A DNA stretch of 64,000 nt from Candidatus Korobacter versatilis. GTDB taxonomy: Bacteria; Acidobacteriota; Terriglobia; Terriglobales; Acidobacteriaceae. This document shows, piece by piece, positions 1 to 8,743 of the stretch. A program made the translations under genes and the position numbers. The stretch lies in contig JACPNR010000006.1 of NCBI GenBank assembly GCA_016185395.1, positions 1 through 64,000 on the forward strand, given 5' to 3'. Within the stretch, counting starts at the first letter, position 1. Every line of letters begins with the position of its first letter. The notes beneath the pieces were generated by a model that ran no database searches, was not told the DNA's origin, and worked only from the letters and a program-made list of their open reading frames with translations.

Positions 1-279
<279 letters not shown>

Positions 280-309
280 ATTCCCTCAAGCTCTGGTTAT
301 GAGTGCCGA

Positions 310-636
310 TTACGCGTACTGATAAATGTTCGAAAACTTCTGGCGCAGTTCCGGCGCCACTTCTTCCAGCTTCGTCAGGTACATCTCGCGCACCTGGCCC
401 TGGTCGGCGCCGGTGAGCTCGTTCCACAACTCGCTCACGCTCTTGCCATTGCGGTAGCGGTCGAACAAACCCGCATCGCGCGCCTGCTCGAAGTGCCGCA
501 CGCGCAGGCCCTTCTTGCTCACCGACTTCAGATACTGCTCAACGTTCGCCGGGCTGAACGTGCTCTCGAGCACGCTCTTGAACTCCGCGAAAGCGACTTC
601 GTTCCCGACCGCGAGCTTTGCCTGTTCGAACGCCAT
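310..636 (-). CDS. Conserved-looking small protein between tRNA-Thr and tuf, unknown function
   Basis: A 108-residue protein starting at ATG 634-636 (MAFEQAKLAVG). The frame stays open further upstream, but that extension would run into tRNA-Thr and has no better start. It looks soluble, helical and charged, with no signal peptide or membrane segment. The C-terminal half has an amphipathic look (WNELTGADQGQVREMYLTKL). It lies 15 bases downstream of tRNA-Thr(GGT) and 30 bases upstream of tuf, so it is presumably on the same transcript. I do not recognise the family. Its composition is protein-like and the setting is that of a stable transcription unit, so I think it is real. A role in translation would be a guess from position only. 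Confidence 0.7.
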   Translation of the reverse strand: MAFEQAKLAVGNEVAFAEFKSVLESTFSPANVEQYLKSVSKKGLRVRHFEQARDAGLFDRYRNGKSVSELWNELTGADQGQVREMYLTKLEEVAPELRQKFSNIYQYA

Positions 637-651
637 TGGTTCAGTCAACTC

Positions 652-727
<76 letters not shown>

Positions 728-764
728 ACAAACTCGCTTTCCTTCACCTCAGACTACGAAACTC

Positions 765-839
765 TGGAGCGGGAGACGGGAATCGAACCCGCGACCAACA
801 GCTTGGAAGGCTGTGACTCTACCACTGAGTTACTCCCGC
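765..839 (-). tRNA. tRNA-Gly (anticodon TCC)
   Basis: Acceptor stem GCGGGAG/CTCCCGC. Anticodon stem ACAGC/GCTGT encloses loop CTTCCAA, giving anticodon TCC. The T loop TTCGATT is normal and CCA is encoded at 765-767. The last bases of a possible small gene (830-1060) overlap its 5' end. Confidence 0.97.
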
Positions 840-1060
840 CCTTCCTTCACGCTACCGTCCCCGACTTCCGCGTCGTGGAACGTTGTTCCGCGACGCACGA
901 CCGACTTGAACGCGAACAAGACCATCAGCAGGATGACCGGGGCACTCATCGGAACGTGGCCGAACCGCTCCACGTAAAACGTTGCCGAGAGCGTGAGGTA
1001 CGCGATGATTGCGATCGCCGCGGACGCGCTCAATGCCAGGATCAACCGCCGATTCGACAC
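830..1060 (-). CDS. Possible small two-segment membrane protein between tRNA genes
   Basis: A 76-residue frame from GTG 1058-1060. An AGGAAG sequence upstream (in AGGAAGTTGGAACT-GTG) could serve as ribosome binding site. Two hydrophobic stretches, about residues 6-27 (LILALSASAAIAIIAYLTLS) and 37-52 (PMSAPVILLMVLFAF), look like membrane helices, joined by a short loop and followed by a polar tail. The stop codon falls inside tRNA-Gly, an 10-base overlap. That would be awkward if the tRNA is excised from the same transcript. The family is not recognised. The bimodal hydrophobicity and the Shine-Dalgarno support a gene; the overlap argues for caution. Confidence 0.45.
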   Translation of the reverse strand: MSNRRLILALSASAAIAIIAYLTLSATFYVERFGHVPMSAPVILLMVLFAFKSVVRRGTTFHDAEVGDGSVKEGRE

Positions 1061-1076
1061 AGTTCCAACTTCCTAC

Positions 1077-1164
1077 TGGTGCACAGGGGAGGATTCGAAC
1101 CTCCGTAGCTCCAAGGAGCGGCAGGTTTACAGCCTGCTGCCATTAACCGCTCGGCCACCTGTGC
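1077..1164 (-). tRNA. tRNA-Tyr (anticodon GTA)
   Basis: An 88-base class II tRNA with a long variable arm (CCGCTCCTTGGAGC region). The anticodon loop CTGTAAA gives GTA, the acceptor is GCACAGG/CCTGTGC, and the terminal ACCA is encoded. It is the second tRNA in the cluster, as in the E. coli order. Confidence 0.97.
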
Positions 1165-1369
1165 GAAACCGCTTCCCTGCTCCGCTACCGCGACGAACAC
1201 AAACCTCGGCCGAGATGCTCCGGACACATATTTCTGCGCGCAAGCTTCGGCGCGCAAACAACCACAGGCGGAAAAAAGTCCTAAGTGGAGGTGTTCCTCT
1301 TGAGGAGTTTCGTTCGTTTCTTCGGAGCTTGCTAACCCAGCCGGCGCTCGCTCGGCCAGGACCCATCCC

Positions 1370-1445
1370 TGGAGCTGGCGACAGGACTTGAACCTGTGAC
1401 CCTCTGATTACAAATCAGATGCTCTACCAGCTGAGCTACGCCAGC
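1370..1445 (-). tRNA. tRNA-Thr (anticodon TGT)
   Basis: Acceptor GCTGGCG/CGCCAGC. Anticodon stem TCTGA/TCAGA encloses loop TTTGTAA (anticodon TGT). The T arm is ACAGG/CCTGT and CCA is encoded at 1370-1372. It is the first tRNA of the minus-strand cluster, 36 bases downstream of a promoter-like sequence. The 205 bases between this gene and tRNA-Tyr hold no recognisable feature. Confidence 0.97.
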
Positions 1446-1480
1446 CACTGATACCTTCCCGCCGCACGGGACAAACAATT

Positions 1481-1509
1481 AAAGTAGCACAACGGCATTT
1501 GACGTGCAA
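1481..1509 (-). promoter_or_regulatory. Candidate sigma-70-type promoter of the tRNA-tuf cluster
   Basis: On the minus strand TTGCAC (1504-1509) and TACTTT (1481-1486) are separated by exactly 17 bases. Transcription would start about 30 bases upstream of tRNA-Thr(TGT). The -10 matches the consensus only at three positions, so this rests mainly on the spacing and position. Confidence 0.45.
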
Positions 1510-1707
1510 GGAAACCACGCCCTCCGCCGCCCCTTGTTATCTTAATGGTTAATGCTGATTCTACAATCGGGCGCTCGCAATGGCGCGCCTGACCTGCAGC
1601 AGACGTGCAAAGAAGGCTGAATGCTATGATTGCCGGCCTCGCTATGATTTTAACCGAACCCGGGCGCTGCTGGCCAGAGCCTGCCCCACTCGTCCACTGA
1701 CAAGCCC

Positions 1708-2769
1708 ATGAACTTCCGCCGCCGCAGCCTGCGTGTCATCGCGATCCTGTTGCTGGTCATCGCCGCGGGTGTCCTCACGGCGGTGCTGCTGCTACGCCGC
1801 GGGCGCGCGCCGGAGTCGGTCCGCTTGCTGCCGGAGGCGGACGCCGTCGTGTACTTCGACGTGCAGACCATGCGGAGGCTGGGCGCGTTCTCGAACGAAA
1901 AAGTGACGCGCGAGCCGGAGTATGAGCAGTTCGTGGGCGAGAGCGGCATCCAGTTCGAGCGCGACCTCGATGAAGTCGCCTTCGCGGTGCACGCGGCGAA
2001 GAGTTCGCCGGCCGGCGCGGCGCTCTCTCCGGAGACGCGCTTCTCCGAAGTCTTCATCGGACGCTTCGACCTCGCGCGCGCGACCGCGTACTTCCGCAAC
2101 CTGTCGGAGGGCATCGACCGTTACCGCGACATCGACGTCTACCTCATCCCGCACGACGGCCGCCAGGTAAAGGTCGCGGTGCTCAGCATCGGGCGCATCG
2201 CGGTCTCGAACTCGGAGTCGCGCGAACCGATGCACCGCATGATCGACCGCTATCGCTCCGGCGCGATGCACGCCATGGGGCCGACGGTGGTGGGAAGTTT
2301 TCGCGAACACATCCCGCTCGGCAGCGTGGTGTGGGCGGTGGCGCACGTGGGGGACGGCGTGAACGTCCGTGGCGTGCCCGCTCCGGGAATGATCTCGGCG
2401 CTGGTGGGCACGACCGTGATCGCGTCGGTGCGTCCGCTGCTCGGCGCACAGCTGCGCGTCGAAGCGGTGGCGTCGGATAGCGACCAGGCACAGCGCATCA
2501 CCGAGAGCGCGAACACGATGCTCGGCCTGTTCAAAGACATGGAAGCGAACACGCCGCCCGCCGGCAGCGACGAAGACGTCAAAAAAGTCTTCGACAGCAT
2601 CAAGCTCGAGCGGCAGGAGAACAGCGCCGTGCTGACGGCGACCATTCCTTCAGACTTCCTGAAGAAGATCACCAGCGAGCCGCCCTCGCTGCCGCAGTCC
2701 ACGCCGAGCGCCACACCCACGTCTACACCGACCGCGACGCCCAACAAGTCCGGGCGGCGGAACCGGTAG
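1708..2769 (+). CDS. Membrane-anchored hypothetical protein with Thr/Pro-rich tail
   Basis: A 353-residue protein of unknown family. An Arg-rich N-terminus (MNFRRRSLR) is followed by one hydrophobic helix at about residues 10-29, so most of the chain is probably outside the membrane, anchored as a signal-anchor protein. The following region contains LLPEADAVVYFDVQTMRR, a pattern I associate with uncharacterised secreted acidobacterial proteins. The C-terminus is a low-complexity TPSATPTSTPTATP tail. The stop codon is 3 bases before the ATG of the KAS III-like gene, so the two are very likely translated from one mRNA. No catalytic motif is visible. Confidence 0.8.
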   Translation: MNFRRRSLRVIAILLLVIAAGVLTAVLLLRRGRAPESVRLLPEADAVVYFDVQTMRRLGAFSNEKVTREPEYEQFVGESGIQFERDLDEVAFAVHAAKSSPAGAALSPETRFSEVFIGRFDLARATAYFRNLSEGIDRYRDIDVYLIPHDGRQVKVAVLSIGRIAVSNSESREPMHRMIDRYRSGAMHAMGPTVVGSFREHIPLGSVVWAVAHVGDGVNVRGVPAPGMISALVGTTVIASVRPLLGAQLRVEAVASDSDQAQRITESANTMLGLFKDMEANTPPAGSDEDVKKVFDSIKLERQENSAVLTATIPSDFLKKITSEPPSLPQSTPSATPTSTPTATPNKSGRRNR

Positions 2770-2772
2770 CCC

Positions 2773-3735
2773 ATGTTCGTGACCGGTTGGGGATCCGCGC
2801 TGGGCTCGACGGCGGTCCCCATCGAGCAGGTGGAACGCGAGTTCGGCGTCTCTGCGGGAAAGTTGCTGCACGGCGCCGGATTGACGACGCTCCGTCGCGC
2901 CTCCGCGGCAGAGGACGAAGTCTCGCTCGCCGGTGTGGCGGCGCAACAGGCGCTCAATACCGCCGGCATTGCGACGTGCGACCTCGACTCAATCCTCGCC
3001 ACCGGCGAGACCATGCTCGGCGTCCCTGCCTTGGGCGCTGCGGTGCATGCGGCGCTCGATGCGCCGAGTGACTGTTCCGTGATGGACGTGGGCGGCGGGT
3101 GCGCCGGCGTGGTTGCTTGCCTGATCCTGGCGGACGCGCTCCTCGCGGCCGGCAAAGCCAAGAACATCCTCGTCGTCTCGGCCGACGTTCACAGCCGGCT
3201 CTTCACGCCCGGCAAGGTGCCGGGAGAGTTCGGCGGCCTGTTCGGCGACGGCGCGAGCGCGCTCGTGCTGCAAGCTGGCCGCGCCGGTGATTCGGAGCCT
3301 TACCGGATCCTGACGCATCTCGGCGGATGCGCCGGCGAGTTTGCTTCCGCAATCGTGGTGCGTCCGGATGCGGCCACGGGCATCGACCTGCGCTTCGACG
3401 GCCAAGCCTTGACGCGCGCCGCGATGGACCAGATGGCGCTCGTCCTCGATCGTCTCGAGACGGCCAGCGGACACGACCGCGCCTCCGCGAGCGCCTTCGT
3501 CATCCACCAGCCCAACCCGCGCATCGTCGAGATGTTCGCCCGCCGCGCCGGGATCCCGCTCGAAAAGATCCCGGCCGTGTCGAAGATCTCCGGGAACTTA
3601 GGCTCCTCGACCTGCGGCGTCGCGCTGACCCAGGCGCTCGAAGAGCAACGGACAAAGCTGCGCAGTCAGCGAGGACCGATCCTCATCGTCGGCATCGGTC
3701 CGGGACTGTTGTGGGCAGGGGCAGTGCTGGAATAG
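2773..3735 (+). CDS. Beta-ketoacyl-ACP synthase III (FabH) family protein
   Basis: A 320-residue thiolase-fold enzyme. The catalytic triad of the KAS III family is complete: Cys110 in DVGGGCAG, His245 in VIHQPNPR and Asn275 in KISGNLGSS. The stretch ILVVSADVHSR followed by GLFGDGASALVL is also typical. The family condenses a CoA or acyl starter with malonyl-ACP, or makes related carbon-carbon or ester bonds. No fab, acp or polyketide genes are adjacent, so this could be a FabH paralogue or an alkylquinolone/olefin-type homologue rather than the housekeeping enzyme. It starts 3 bases after the upstream hypothetical gene and ends 25 bases before the convergent M23 peptidase. Confidence 0.85.
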   Translation: MFVTGWGSALGSTAVPIEQVEREFGVSAGKLLHGAGLTTLRRASAAEDEVSLAGVAAQQALNTAGIATCDLDSILATGETMLGVPALGAAVHAALDAPSDCSVMDVGGGCAGVVACLILADALLAAGKAKNILVVSADVHSRLFTPGKVPGEFGGLFGDGASALVLQAGRAGDSEPYRILTHLGGCAGEFASAIVVRPDAATGIDLRFDGQALTRAAMDQMALVLDRLETASGHDRASASAFVIHQPNPRIVEMFARRAGIPLEKIPAVSKISGNLGSSTCGVALTQALEEQRTKLRSQRGPILIVGIGPGLLWAGAVLE

Positions 3736-3760
3736 CAGTGCTCGACTAATCAAACGAGGA

Positions 3761-4675
3761 CTACTTGCCGGAGCCGCTGCCGAAGTTGTGCAGCTTGGCC
3801 TGCGCCGTGTTGATGCGCAGATACTTATAAGGATTGACCGGCGTGTTGTAGATGCGGACTTCGTAATGCAGGTGCGGGCCGGTCGAGCGTCCGCTGAGCC
3901 CGACGTAGCCGATGATGTCGCCGCGCTGCACGTGCTGGCCGGGCGCGACGTTGAACGCCGAGAGATGTCCGAAACGCGTCGAGATCCCGTTGGCGTGCTC
4001 GATGACGACCAGCCGCCCGTAGCCGCTCTGCAGGTCCGCAAACTCGATCACGCCGTCCGCCGGAGCAATGACCGACTTCCCGTAGGTGCTGGAGATATCC
4101 ACGCCGGTGTGGAACGCACCCTCACCGTTGAACGGGTCGGTACGCTCTCCGAACGAGCCGGTGATGGGCCCTTCGACCGGCCACAGGTTCGGAGCAGACG
4201 CCATGCGCAGCCAGTCGGCGGTCGTTGCGCCGCGCTCGCCATACTCGATGCCCAGGGTGGCAGCGCCGCTCATCGCGGAAGTACGCAGCGCGTGGAACTG
4301 TTCCAGCGAGGAAGCAAACGCCTCGTCCCCGAACTGGCCTTGCGGCGTGAGCATGGGGTCAGCCTTCAGGCCGTAGAGCGTGGAGATCTCGCTGGCCAGC
4401 GAGCCGAGGGACGCGGCCTGAATCTCATGTTCCTGGGCGACCAGCTCCAGCTGGGTGTAGCGGGTGCGGAGCGCCTCGCGCTCGGCGCGCACTTGGTTGA
4501 AGGCCTGCGCCTTCCACAGCATGCGGGTATAGGACCCGGCCATACCGGTGATGACCAGCATGCCGATCACGGCGCCCGCGATGAAGACGTATAGATAATG
4601 CAAGGGGATGGGGAGCTTACGCAGCTGGCCTTCTGCGTCGCGAGTCACCAATAAAATGTAGTAGCGCTTCCGCAA
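3761..4675 (-). CDS. Membrane-anchored M23 peptidase (LytM/murein hydrolase type)
   Basis: Likely a zinc endopeptidase acting on cell-wall peptide bridges outside the cytoplasmic membrane, or a regulator of amidases. From the chosen start it has 304 residues. A membrane helix (YLYVFIAGAVIGMLVITG) is followed by a coiled coil rich in Glu, Arg and Gln, and by a C-terminal M23 domain. That domain contains FHTGVDISS (HxxxD zinc ligands) and GPHLHYEVR (catalytic His and ligand His), so the site looks active. The start is TTG 4673-4675, because GGAG lies six bases upstream. An in-frame TTG at 4703-4705 would add ten residues, but it sits next to a TATAAA sequence that may be the -10 box. Confidence 0.9.
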   Translation of the reverse strand: MRKRYYILLVTRDAEGQLRKLPIPLHYLYVFIAGAVIGMLVITGMAGSYTRMLWKAQAFNQVRAEREALRTRYTQLELVAQEHEIQAASLGSLASEISTLYGLKADPMLTPQGQFGDEAFASSLEQFHALRTSAMSGAATLGIEYGERGATTADWLRMASAPNLWPVEGPITGSFGERTDPFNGEGAFHTGVDISSTYGKSVIAPADGVIEFADLQSGYGRLVVIEHANGISTRFGHLSAFNVAPGQHVQRGDIIGYVGLSGRSTGPHLHYEVRIYNTPVNPYKYLRINTAQAKLHNFGSGSGK

Positions 4676-5090
4676 GGGGGTCTCCGGAAAAACTCTACCT
4701 ACCAAAAATCTCGATTTTTATACAGGCCCGCCGCTTACTGCTGCCCGAGTGCGGCTCCGTAGCTTGGAAGCTCGCCTTCGCGACCGACCCCGGCAGCAAC
4801 CGCCGGAATCGTTTAGGGCCTGTGACCAGAATGTGTCCTGAAACGGCTCGGCAAAGCTATCAGAGCTCATTCCGGACTGTCAAGCAGAACTGATGCTGGT
4901 TACTCTATCCCAAGTTGGTGCAAATAAAACTACTTGGAAGTACAAGCTGGCACCGTTTTCAGGGCATGTCCCCGGGTAACTCCTATGGCAATGGCCGGGC
5001 CGATGGTCTGGCTCCCGGCTTGGCCCTCGCCGTCCCCTTCCTTATATAGTGACGGCCTCGGCCGGGAATGGTTAGGCCGGCCACTCAACC
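4676..5090. other. Intergenic region between divergent M23 peptidase and thiL
   Basis: 415 bases without a credible gene on either strand. TATAAA on the minus strand (about 4716-4721) may be the -10 of the peptidase gene. I find no tRNA, riboswitch consensus (in particular no TPP box ahead of thiL) or iterated palindrome. A plus-strand frame beginning about 4934 overlaps thiL out of frame and looks spurious. Confidence 0.6.
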
Positions 5091-6038
5091 ATGCCCATTC
5101 CGGAACTCAAGCTGATCGAGCGCATCCGCCGCATGGCCGGGATCCTGGCGCCCGCGCCCGGGAAGCCGGTGGTCGTGCGCGGCATCGGCGACGACTGCGC
5201 CGTGCTTCGGCTGGGCGCCGGCTCGGACACGCTCGTCACCACCGACCTCTCGATCGAAGGCGTCCACTTCCGCCGGGATTGGTACCCGGCCGGGTTCATC
5301 GGACGCCAATGCCTTACGCGCGGGTTGAGTGACGTGGCCGCCATGGGGGGCGAACCGGTGGCATTCTTCCTTTCCCTGGCGCTGCCGCCAAAGACCTCCC
5401 AGACGTGGGTGGACGCATTCTTCCGCGGCATGCTGGCCCACGCACTGGAATTCAACGTGGCGCTCTCGGGCGGCGACATCTCTACGTCAACGTCGGGCGT
5501 GGTGGCCGACATCATGGTCATCGGGCGCGTGCCGGCGGGAAAGGCTGTCCTGCGCTCGGGAGCGAAGCCGGGCGATGGGCTCTACGTCACGGGCATGCTG
5601 GGGGTGGCGGCGGCGCGCGTGGCGGCGCTGCGTGCGGGCAAGAAGGTCGAAGTCGCTTCCGCACAGCCCACGCCGCGCGTGCGCGTTGGACGAAGGCTCA
5701 TCGGGGTGGCCAGCGCCATGATTGACACCAGCGACGGACTTTCCACCGACCTGAAGCATTTGTGCGACGAGAGCGGCGTCGGCGCCATCGTCTACGCGCC
5801 CGCCCTGCCCGCGCCGGCCGGGCTCGACTTCGCGCTGCACGGCGGCGAAGACTACGAGCTGCTGTTCACCGCGCCCGCCCGCAAGAAGGTCCCGAGCAAA
5901 ATCGCGGGCGTGCCGATATCGCGCATCGGCGAGATCACACGGGGCTTCGCAAGGAAGGACAAACCAATCTGGCTGGCCGACCCACGCGGCCGAATGCACC
6001 GGCTGAAGCCGCAAGGCTGGCAACACTTTTCGGGATGA
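5091..6038 (+). CDS. thiL: Thiamine-monophosphate kinase
   Basis: ThiL phosphorylates thiamine monophosphate to the cofactor thiamine diphosphate, the last step of the pathway. The 315-residue length fits the family. Diagnostic motifs of the PurM/ThiL fold are present: GIGDDCAVL near residue 31, the metal-binding VTTDLSIEGVHF, GLSDVAAMGG, LSGGDIS, MIDTSDGLSTDL and the substrate loop HGGEDYELLF. No other thiamine gene is nearby, so this is an isolated gene here. The ATG at 5091 lacks an obvious Shine-Dalgarno, but the next possible starts would remove the conserved N-terminus. A minus-strand nuclease gene converges on it 22 bases downstream. Confidence 0.97.
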   Translation: MPIPELKLIERIRRMAGILAPAPGKPVVVRGIGDDCAVLRLGAGSDTLVTTDLSIEGVHFRRDWYPAGFIGRQCLTRGLSDVAAMGGEPVAFFLSLALPPKTSQTWVDAFFRGMLAHALEFNVALSGGDISTSTSGVVADIMVIGRVPAGKAVLRSGAKPGDGLYVTGMLGVAAARVAALRAGKKVEVASAQPTPRVRVGRRLIGVASAMIDTSDGLSTDLKHLCDESGVGAIVYAPALPAPAGLDFALHGGEDYELLFTAPARKKVPSKIAGVPISRIGEITRGFARKDKPIWLADPRGRMHRLKPQGWQHFSG

Positions 6039-6060
6039 TGGGGCGTGATGGTAGCGGGCA

Positions 6061-6681
6061 CTACGGCGGCGTGCGGTTGTCCTCGCGCTGCCACATCGCT
6101 TCGAAATCCTGCTGGAAGGCGCGCACTTGTGCTGGGTCGTTGGTGAAGTGCGCGTTGTTGTCCTGCGATTTCAATCCTGAGGGCGACCAGTTGGCGCTGC
6201 CATCGCGCAGCAGCTTGCCGTCCACCAGGTAGGCCTTGAGGTGCATGATGTTGCGCCCGCGGTCGGCCTTGATGCGGACCTCGATGTTCGGCTGGCCGCG
6301 CAACTGGTCGGTCGCGCAGGCGCCGTTGTGCTCGGCGGCGATGCGCTGTTCCTGCTCGTACTGTGAACGGTCGCGGTAGATCCGGACTCTCACGCCGCGG
6401 GCGGCAACGGCGCGCAGGCGACTGGCAAGATATTCGTCGGTGAACGCGTACATCGCGATGTCGATGGTGGCGCGCGCTTCTTCGAGCCGGGCGATGTCGA
6501 GCTGCTCCAGGTTCTCGGCGGGCGAGAAGTGGTTCTCGCTCAGGACTTGTCCCGCGGGCACGGAATGGAAGGGCGGCGGGACGGGCGCGGCCTCGGCGGC
6601 CGGGTGGTACTTCCAATAGGCGCCCGCCGCTGCCACGAGCACGATGAGCAGGGTCAGGAGATTGGAAGAGCGGCGGGCCAT
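6061..6681 (-). CDS. Phospholipase-D superfamily nuclease, single HKD motif, membrane-anchored
   Basis: A 206-residue protein from ATG 6679-6681. It begins MARRSSNLLTLLIVLVAAAGA, a signal or anchor helix, so the domain is predicted to be outside the cytoplasm. One PLD motif, HLKAYLVD, is followed by DGSANWSPSG, matching the Nuc/EDTA-resistant nuclease subfamily that dimerises to build one active site. Earlier sequence (IDIAMYAFTDEYLASRL) is the usual strand-helix start of this domain. Likely substrates are DNA or, less likely, phospholipid. An upstream in-frame ATG at 6715 is possible, but it would lie inside the tilS promoter region. It is divergent from tilS with only 42 bases between start codons. 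Confidence 0.85.
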   Translation of the reverse strand: MARRSSNLLTLLIVLVAAAGAYWKYHPAAEAAPVPPPFHSVPAGQVLSENHFSPAENLEQLDIARLEEARATIDIAMYAFTDEYLASRLRAVAARGVRVRIYRDRSQYEQEQRIAAEHNGACATDQLRGQPNIEVRIKADRGRNIMHLKAYLVDGKLLRDGSANWSPSGLKSQDNNAHFTNDPAQVRAFQQDFEAMWQREDNRTPP

Positions 6682-6711
6682 GCGCCAAGAATAGCTGCTC
6701 CGGCGGCGGAG

Positions 6712-6717
6712 TACCAT
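6712..6717 (+). promoter_or_regulatory. -10-like hexamer for a leaderless tilS transcript
   Basis: TACCAT followed by six bases and then the tilS ATG. The spacing would place the transcription start at the start codon itself. No Shine-Dalgarno is present. Confidence 0.35.
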
Positions 6718-6723
6718 AAACAC

Positions 6724-8112
6724 ATGCAGCAGGGGTTAACGAGAAGGGTCGCGCTTTACTGCGGCGACCACGGCCTGATGAAGGCCGGCGACCGCGTGGG
6801 CGTGGCTTGCTCGGGCGGCCCGGATTCCGTCGCGCTGCTGCGCGTGCTGCTCGAGCTTCGCCGAGACCTGGGGATCGTAGTCGCGGCAGTCACGCACTTC
6901 AACCACAAGCTGCGCGGCGACGACTCGGAAGGGGACGAGCGCTTCGTGCGCGCGCTGGCGGAAAAACACGGGTTGGAATTCCTCGGCTCCCATGCCGACA
7001 CCGCCGCCGCCGCGGAAGCCAGTGGCGAAGGCGTGGAAGGGGCGGCACGCAAACTGCGCTACGAGTTCTTCGGTGACCAGTTGCGCTCCGGCAAGATGGA
7101 CTGCATCGCGACCGGCCACACGCTCGACGACCAGGCGGAGACCGTCCTGATGCGCGTGGTGCGTGGCGCAGGCACCCGCGGCTTGGCGGCCATCCGGCCC
7201 CTGGTGCGGGTCGCGACAACGAAGAGCCCCGCCAAGCGCATCGTGCGTCCGCTGCTCGGCGCGCGACGGCGTGAGGTGCTCGCGTATCTCGCCGGCCTCG
7301 GGCAGGATTTCCGCGAAGACGCGAGCAATCAAGATCCCCGGTTCTTGCGCAACCGCATCCGGCACGAGCTGCTGCCGCTGCTCGAGCGCGACTACAACCC
7401 GCAGGTCGCTCAGGCGGTGGCGCAGATGGCGGAGATCGCGCGCGCCGAAGAGCAGCACTGGGAGCGCGAGGTGGGCGAGGCGTGGCGCCAGGCCGCGCAA
7501 TGGCGGGCCGGCGGCGACGGACGCGGCTTGGTTCTCAACACCGCTGCGCTCGCAGCGCTTCCGCTCGCGTTGCAGCGGCGCCTGCTGCAGCAGGCGAGCG
7601 AGAAGCTCGGCGTCTCGCCGAGCTTCCAACAGATCGAGGCGGTGCGCGAGCTGGCCGGCATGCGCGACGGCACGGTCGAGCTGCCGGGCGGCGTACGCGC
7701 ACTGCGCGCCGGTGGCGAGCTGCGGCTGTGGGTGGGCGGGCGGGACGCCGCGACGGGCTATGAGCGTCCGCTTCGAGTCCCGGGAGAAACCGCAGTCCCC
7801 GAAGCGGGCAGTGTGATCCGCGCCAGCAAAGCGACGGGACACGCCGGGTCTCTCCTGCACATCAACGGCCCGTTGACGGTCCGCAACTGGCGCGCGGGCG
7901 ACCGCTTTTATCCGCAGCACTCGGGCGGTCCCAAGAAGGTGAAAGAGCTGCTGACCACGAAGAAAGTCACCGGACCCGAGCGCGACCTATGGCCGGTGGT
8001 CGCTGCCGGGGAGCGCATCGTCTGGCTGCGCGGTTGGGGCGTCGCCGCAGACGCCGTTGCTGCCGCTGGTTCCGAGGGCGTGCGGATCGAAGAAGTGGTT
8101 TCCGAAGAGTGA
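6724..8112 (+). CDS. tilS: tRNA(Ile)-lysidine synthetase
   Basis: TilS attaches lysine to C34 of the CAU-anticodon tRNA-Ile so that it reads AUA. The protein has 462 residues from ATG 6724. The PP-loop ATPase motif SGGPDS is at residues 30-35, followed by HFNHKLRGDDSEGDE and GHTLDDQAETVLMR, all diagnostic. The C-terminal third (after about residue 370) has the TilS C-terminal domain features GDRFYPQHSGGPKKVKELL. An upstream extension of the open frame would overlap the divergent nuclease gene and has no family similarity. The gene is followed by an hpt-like gene and ftsH, the order known from Bacillus. Confidence 0.96.
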   Translation: MQQGLTRRVALYCGDHGLMKAGDRVGVACSGGPDSVALLRVLLELRRDLGIVVAAVTHFNHKLRGDDSEGDERFVRALAEKHGLEFLGSHADTAAAAEASGEGVEGAARKLRYEFFGDQLRSGKMDCIATGHTLDDQAETVLMRVVRGAGTRGLAAIRPLVRVATTKSPAKRIVRPLLGARRREVLAYLAGLGQDFREDASNQDPRFLRNRIRHELLPLLERDYNPQVAQAVAQMAEIARAEEQHWEREVGEAWRQAAQWRAGGDGRGLVLNTAALAALPLALQRRLLQQASEKLGVSPSFQQIEAVRELAGMRDGTVELPGGVRALRAGGELRLWVGGRDAATGYERPLRVPGETAVPEAGSVIRASKATGHAGSLLHINGPLTVRNWRAGDRFYPQHSGGPKKVKELLTTKKVTGPERDLWPVVAAGERIVWLRGWGVAADAVAAAGSEGVRIEEVVSEE

Positions 8113-8182
8113 GCCAGTCGTTGTATGCTGACTCGCTGCATCCTCCCCCTTGAGGCTGCCGGAAACAGGCTGACGACCCGAA

Positions 8183-8743
8183 TTGGCTGAAGAGAAGACC
8201 AATCTAAGAGTCCTGCTCACGACCGAGCAGATCGCCAAGCGCGTGAAGGAACTGGCGCGGCAGATCTCCGAGGACTATCGCGGCAAGACCTTGCACGCCG
8301 TCTGCGTGCTGGAGAACGGCTTCATCTTCATGGCCGACCTGGTGCGCGGCATCGAGGTCCCCGTCGTGTGCCAGTTCATGAAGCCGCAGTTCACCGAGGT
8401 GCAGGGGCCCTCCGCCGGCGGCAGCACCACCGAGATCTTCTTTACTCCGGAACCCAACGTAAAAGGCCAGGACGTGCTGCTCATCGAGGGCCTGGTGCAG
8501 TCCGGCATCACGAGCGAGTTCCTTATCCGGACGATGATGGCGCGCGGCGCGAAGTCCGTGAAGCTGGTCGCGTTCCTCGACAAGCAGAAGGAGCGCCGCG
8601 TCTCGCTGCAGCCCGATTACTTCGGCTTCCTCATCGACGAATCGTTCGTGGTGGGCTATGGACTGGGCTCGCCCCACCTCGGACGCAACCTTCCTTACGT
8701 GGCCTCTGGCCTGCCGAACCCTGCTACCGCCGCAGCGAAGTAG
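8183..8743 (+). CDS. Hypoxanthine phosphoribosyltransferase-like protein with degenerate active site
   Basis: A 186-residue member of the Hpt family by overall alignment with B. subtilis HprT: VLENGFIFMADL, SFVVGYGL and RNLPYV are family landmarks. The enzyme normally joins hypoxanthine or guanine to PRPP. Here the key residues differ. The PRPP motif EDIIDSG reads EGLVQSG (residues 102-108), losing the second acidic residue and the catalytic Asp. LKG reads LEN. The SSYG loop is absent. The Asp of GYGLD is Gly162. Catalysis as a standard Hpt is therefore doubtful. The start is a TTG at 8183; a PEP-like salvage role or a regulatory role with TilS/FtsH are both possible. It lies 70 bases after tilS. 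Confidence 0.85.
   Translation: MAEEKTNLRVLLTTEQIAKRVKELARQISEDYRGKTLHAVCVLENGFIFMADLVRGIEVPVVCQFMKPQFTEVQGPSAGGSTTEIFFTPEPNVKGQDVLLIEGLVQSGITSEFLIRTMMARGAKSVKLVAFLDKQKERRVSLQPDYFGFLIDESFVVGYGLGSPHLGRNLPYVASGLPNPATAAAK

Noticed and set aside
1127..1366. Minus-strand open frame between tRNA-Thr(TGT) and tRNA-Tyr
   Set aside because: It runs into tRNA-Tyr, is very Arg-rich and has no ribosome binding site.
4951..4966. TGGCACCGTTTTCAG as a sigma-54 promoter upstream of thiL
   Set aside because: The -24-like TGGCAC is good but the -12 GC is missing at the right spacing.
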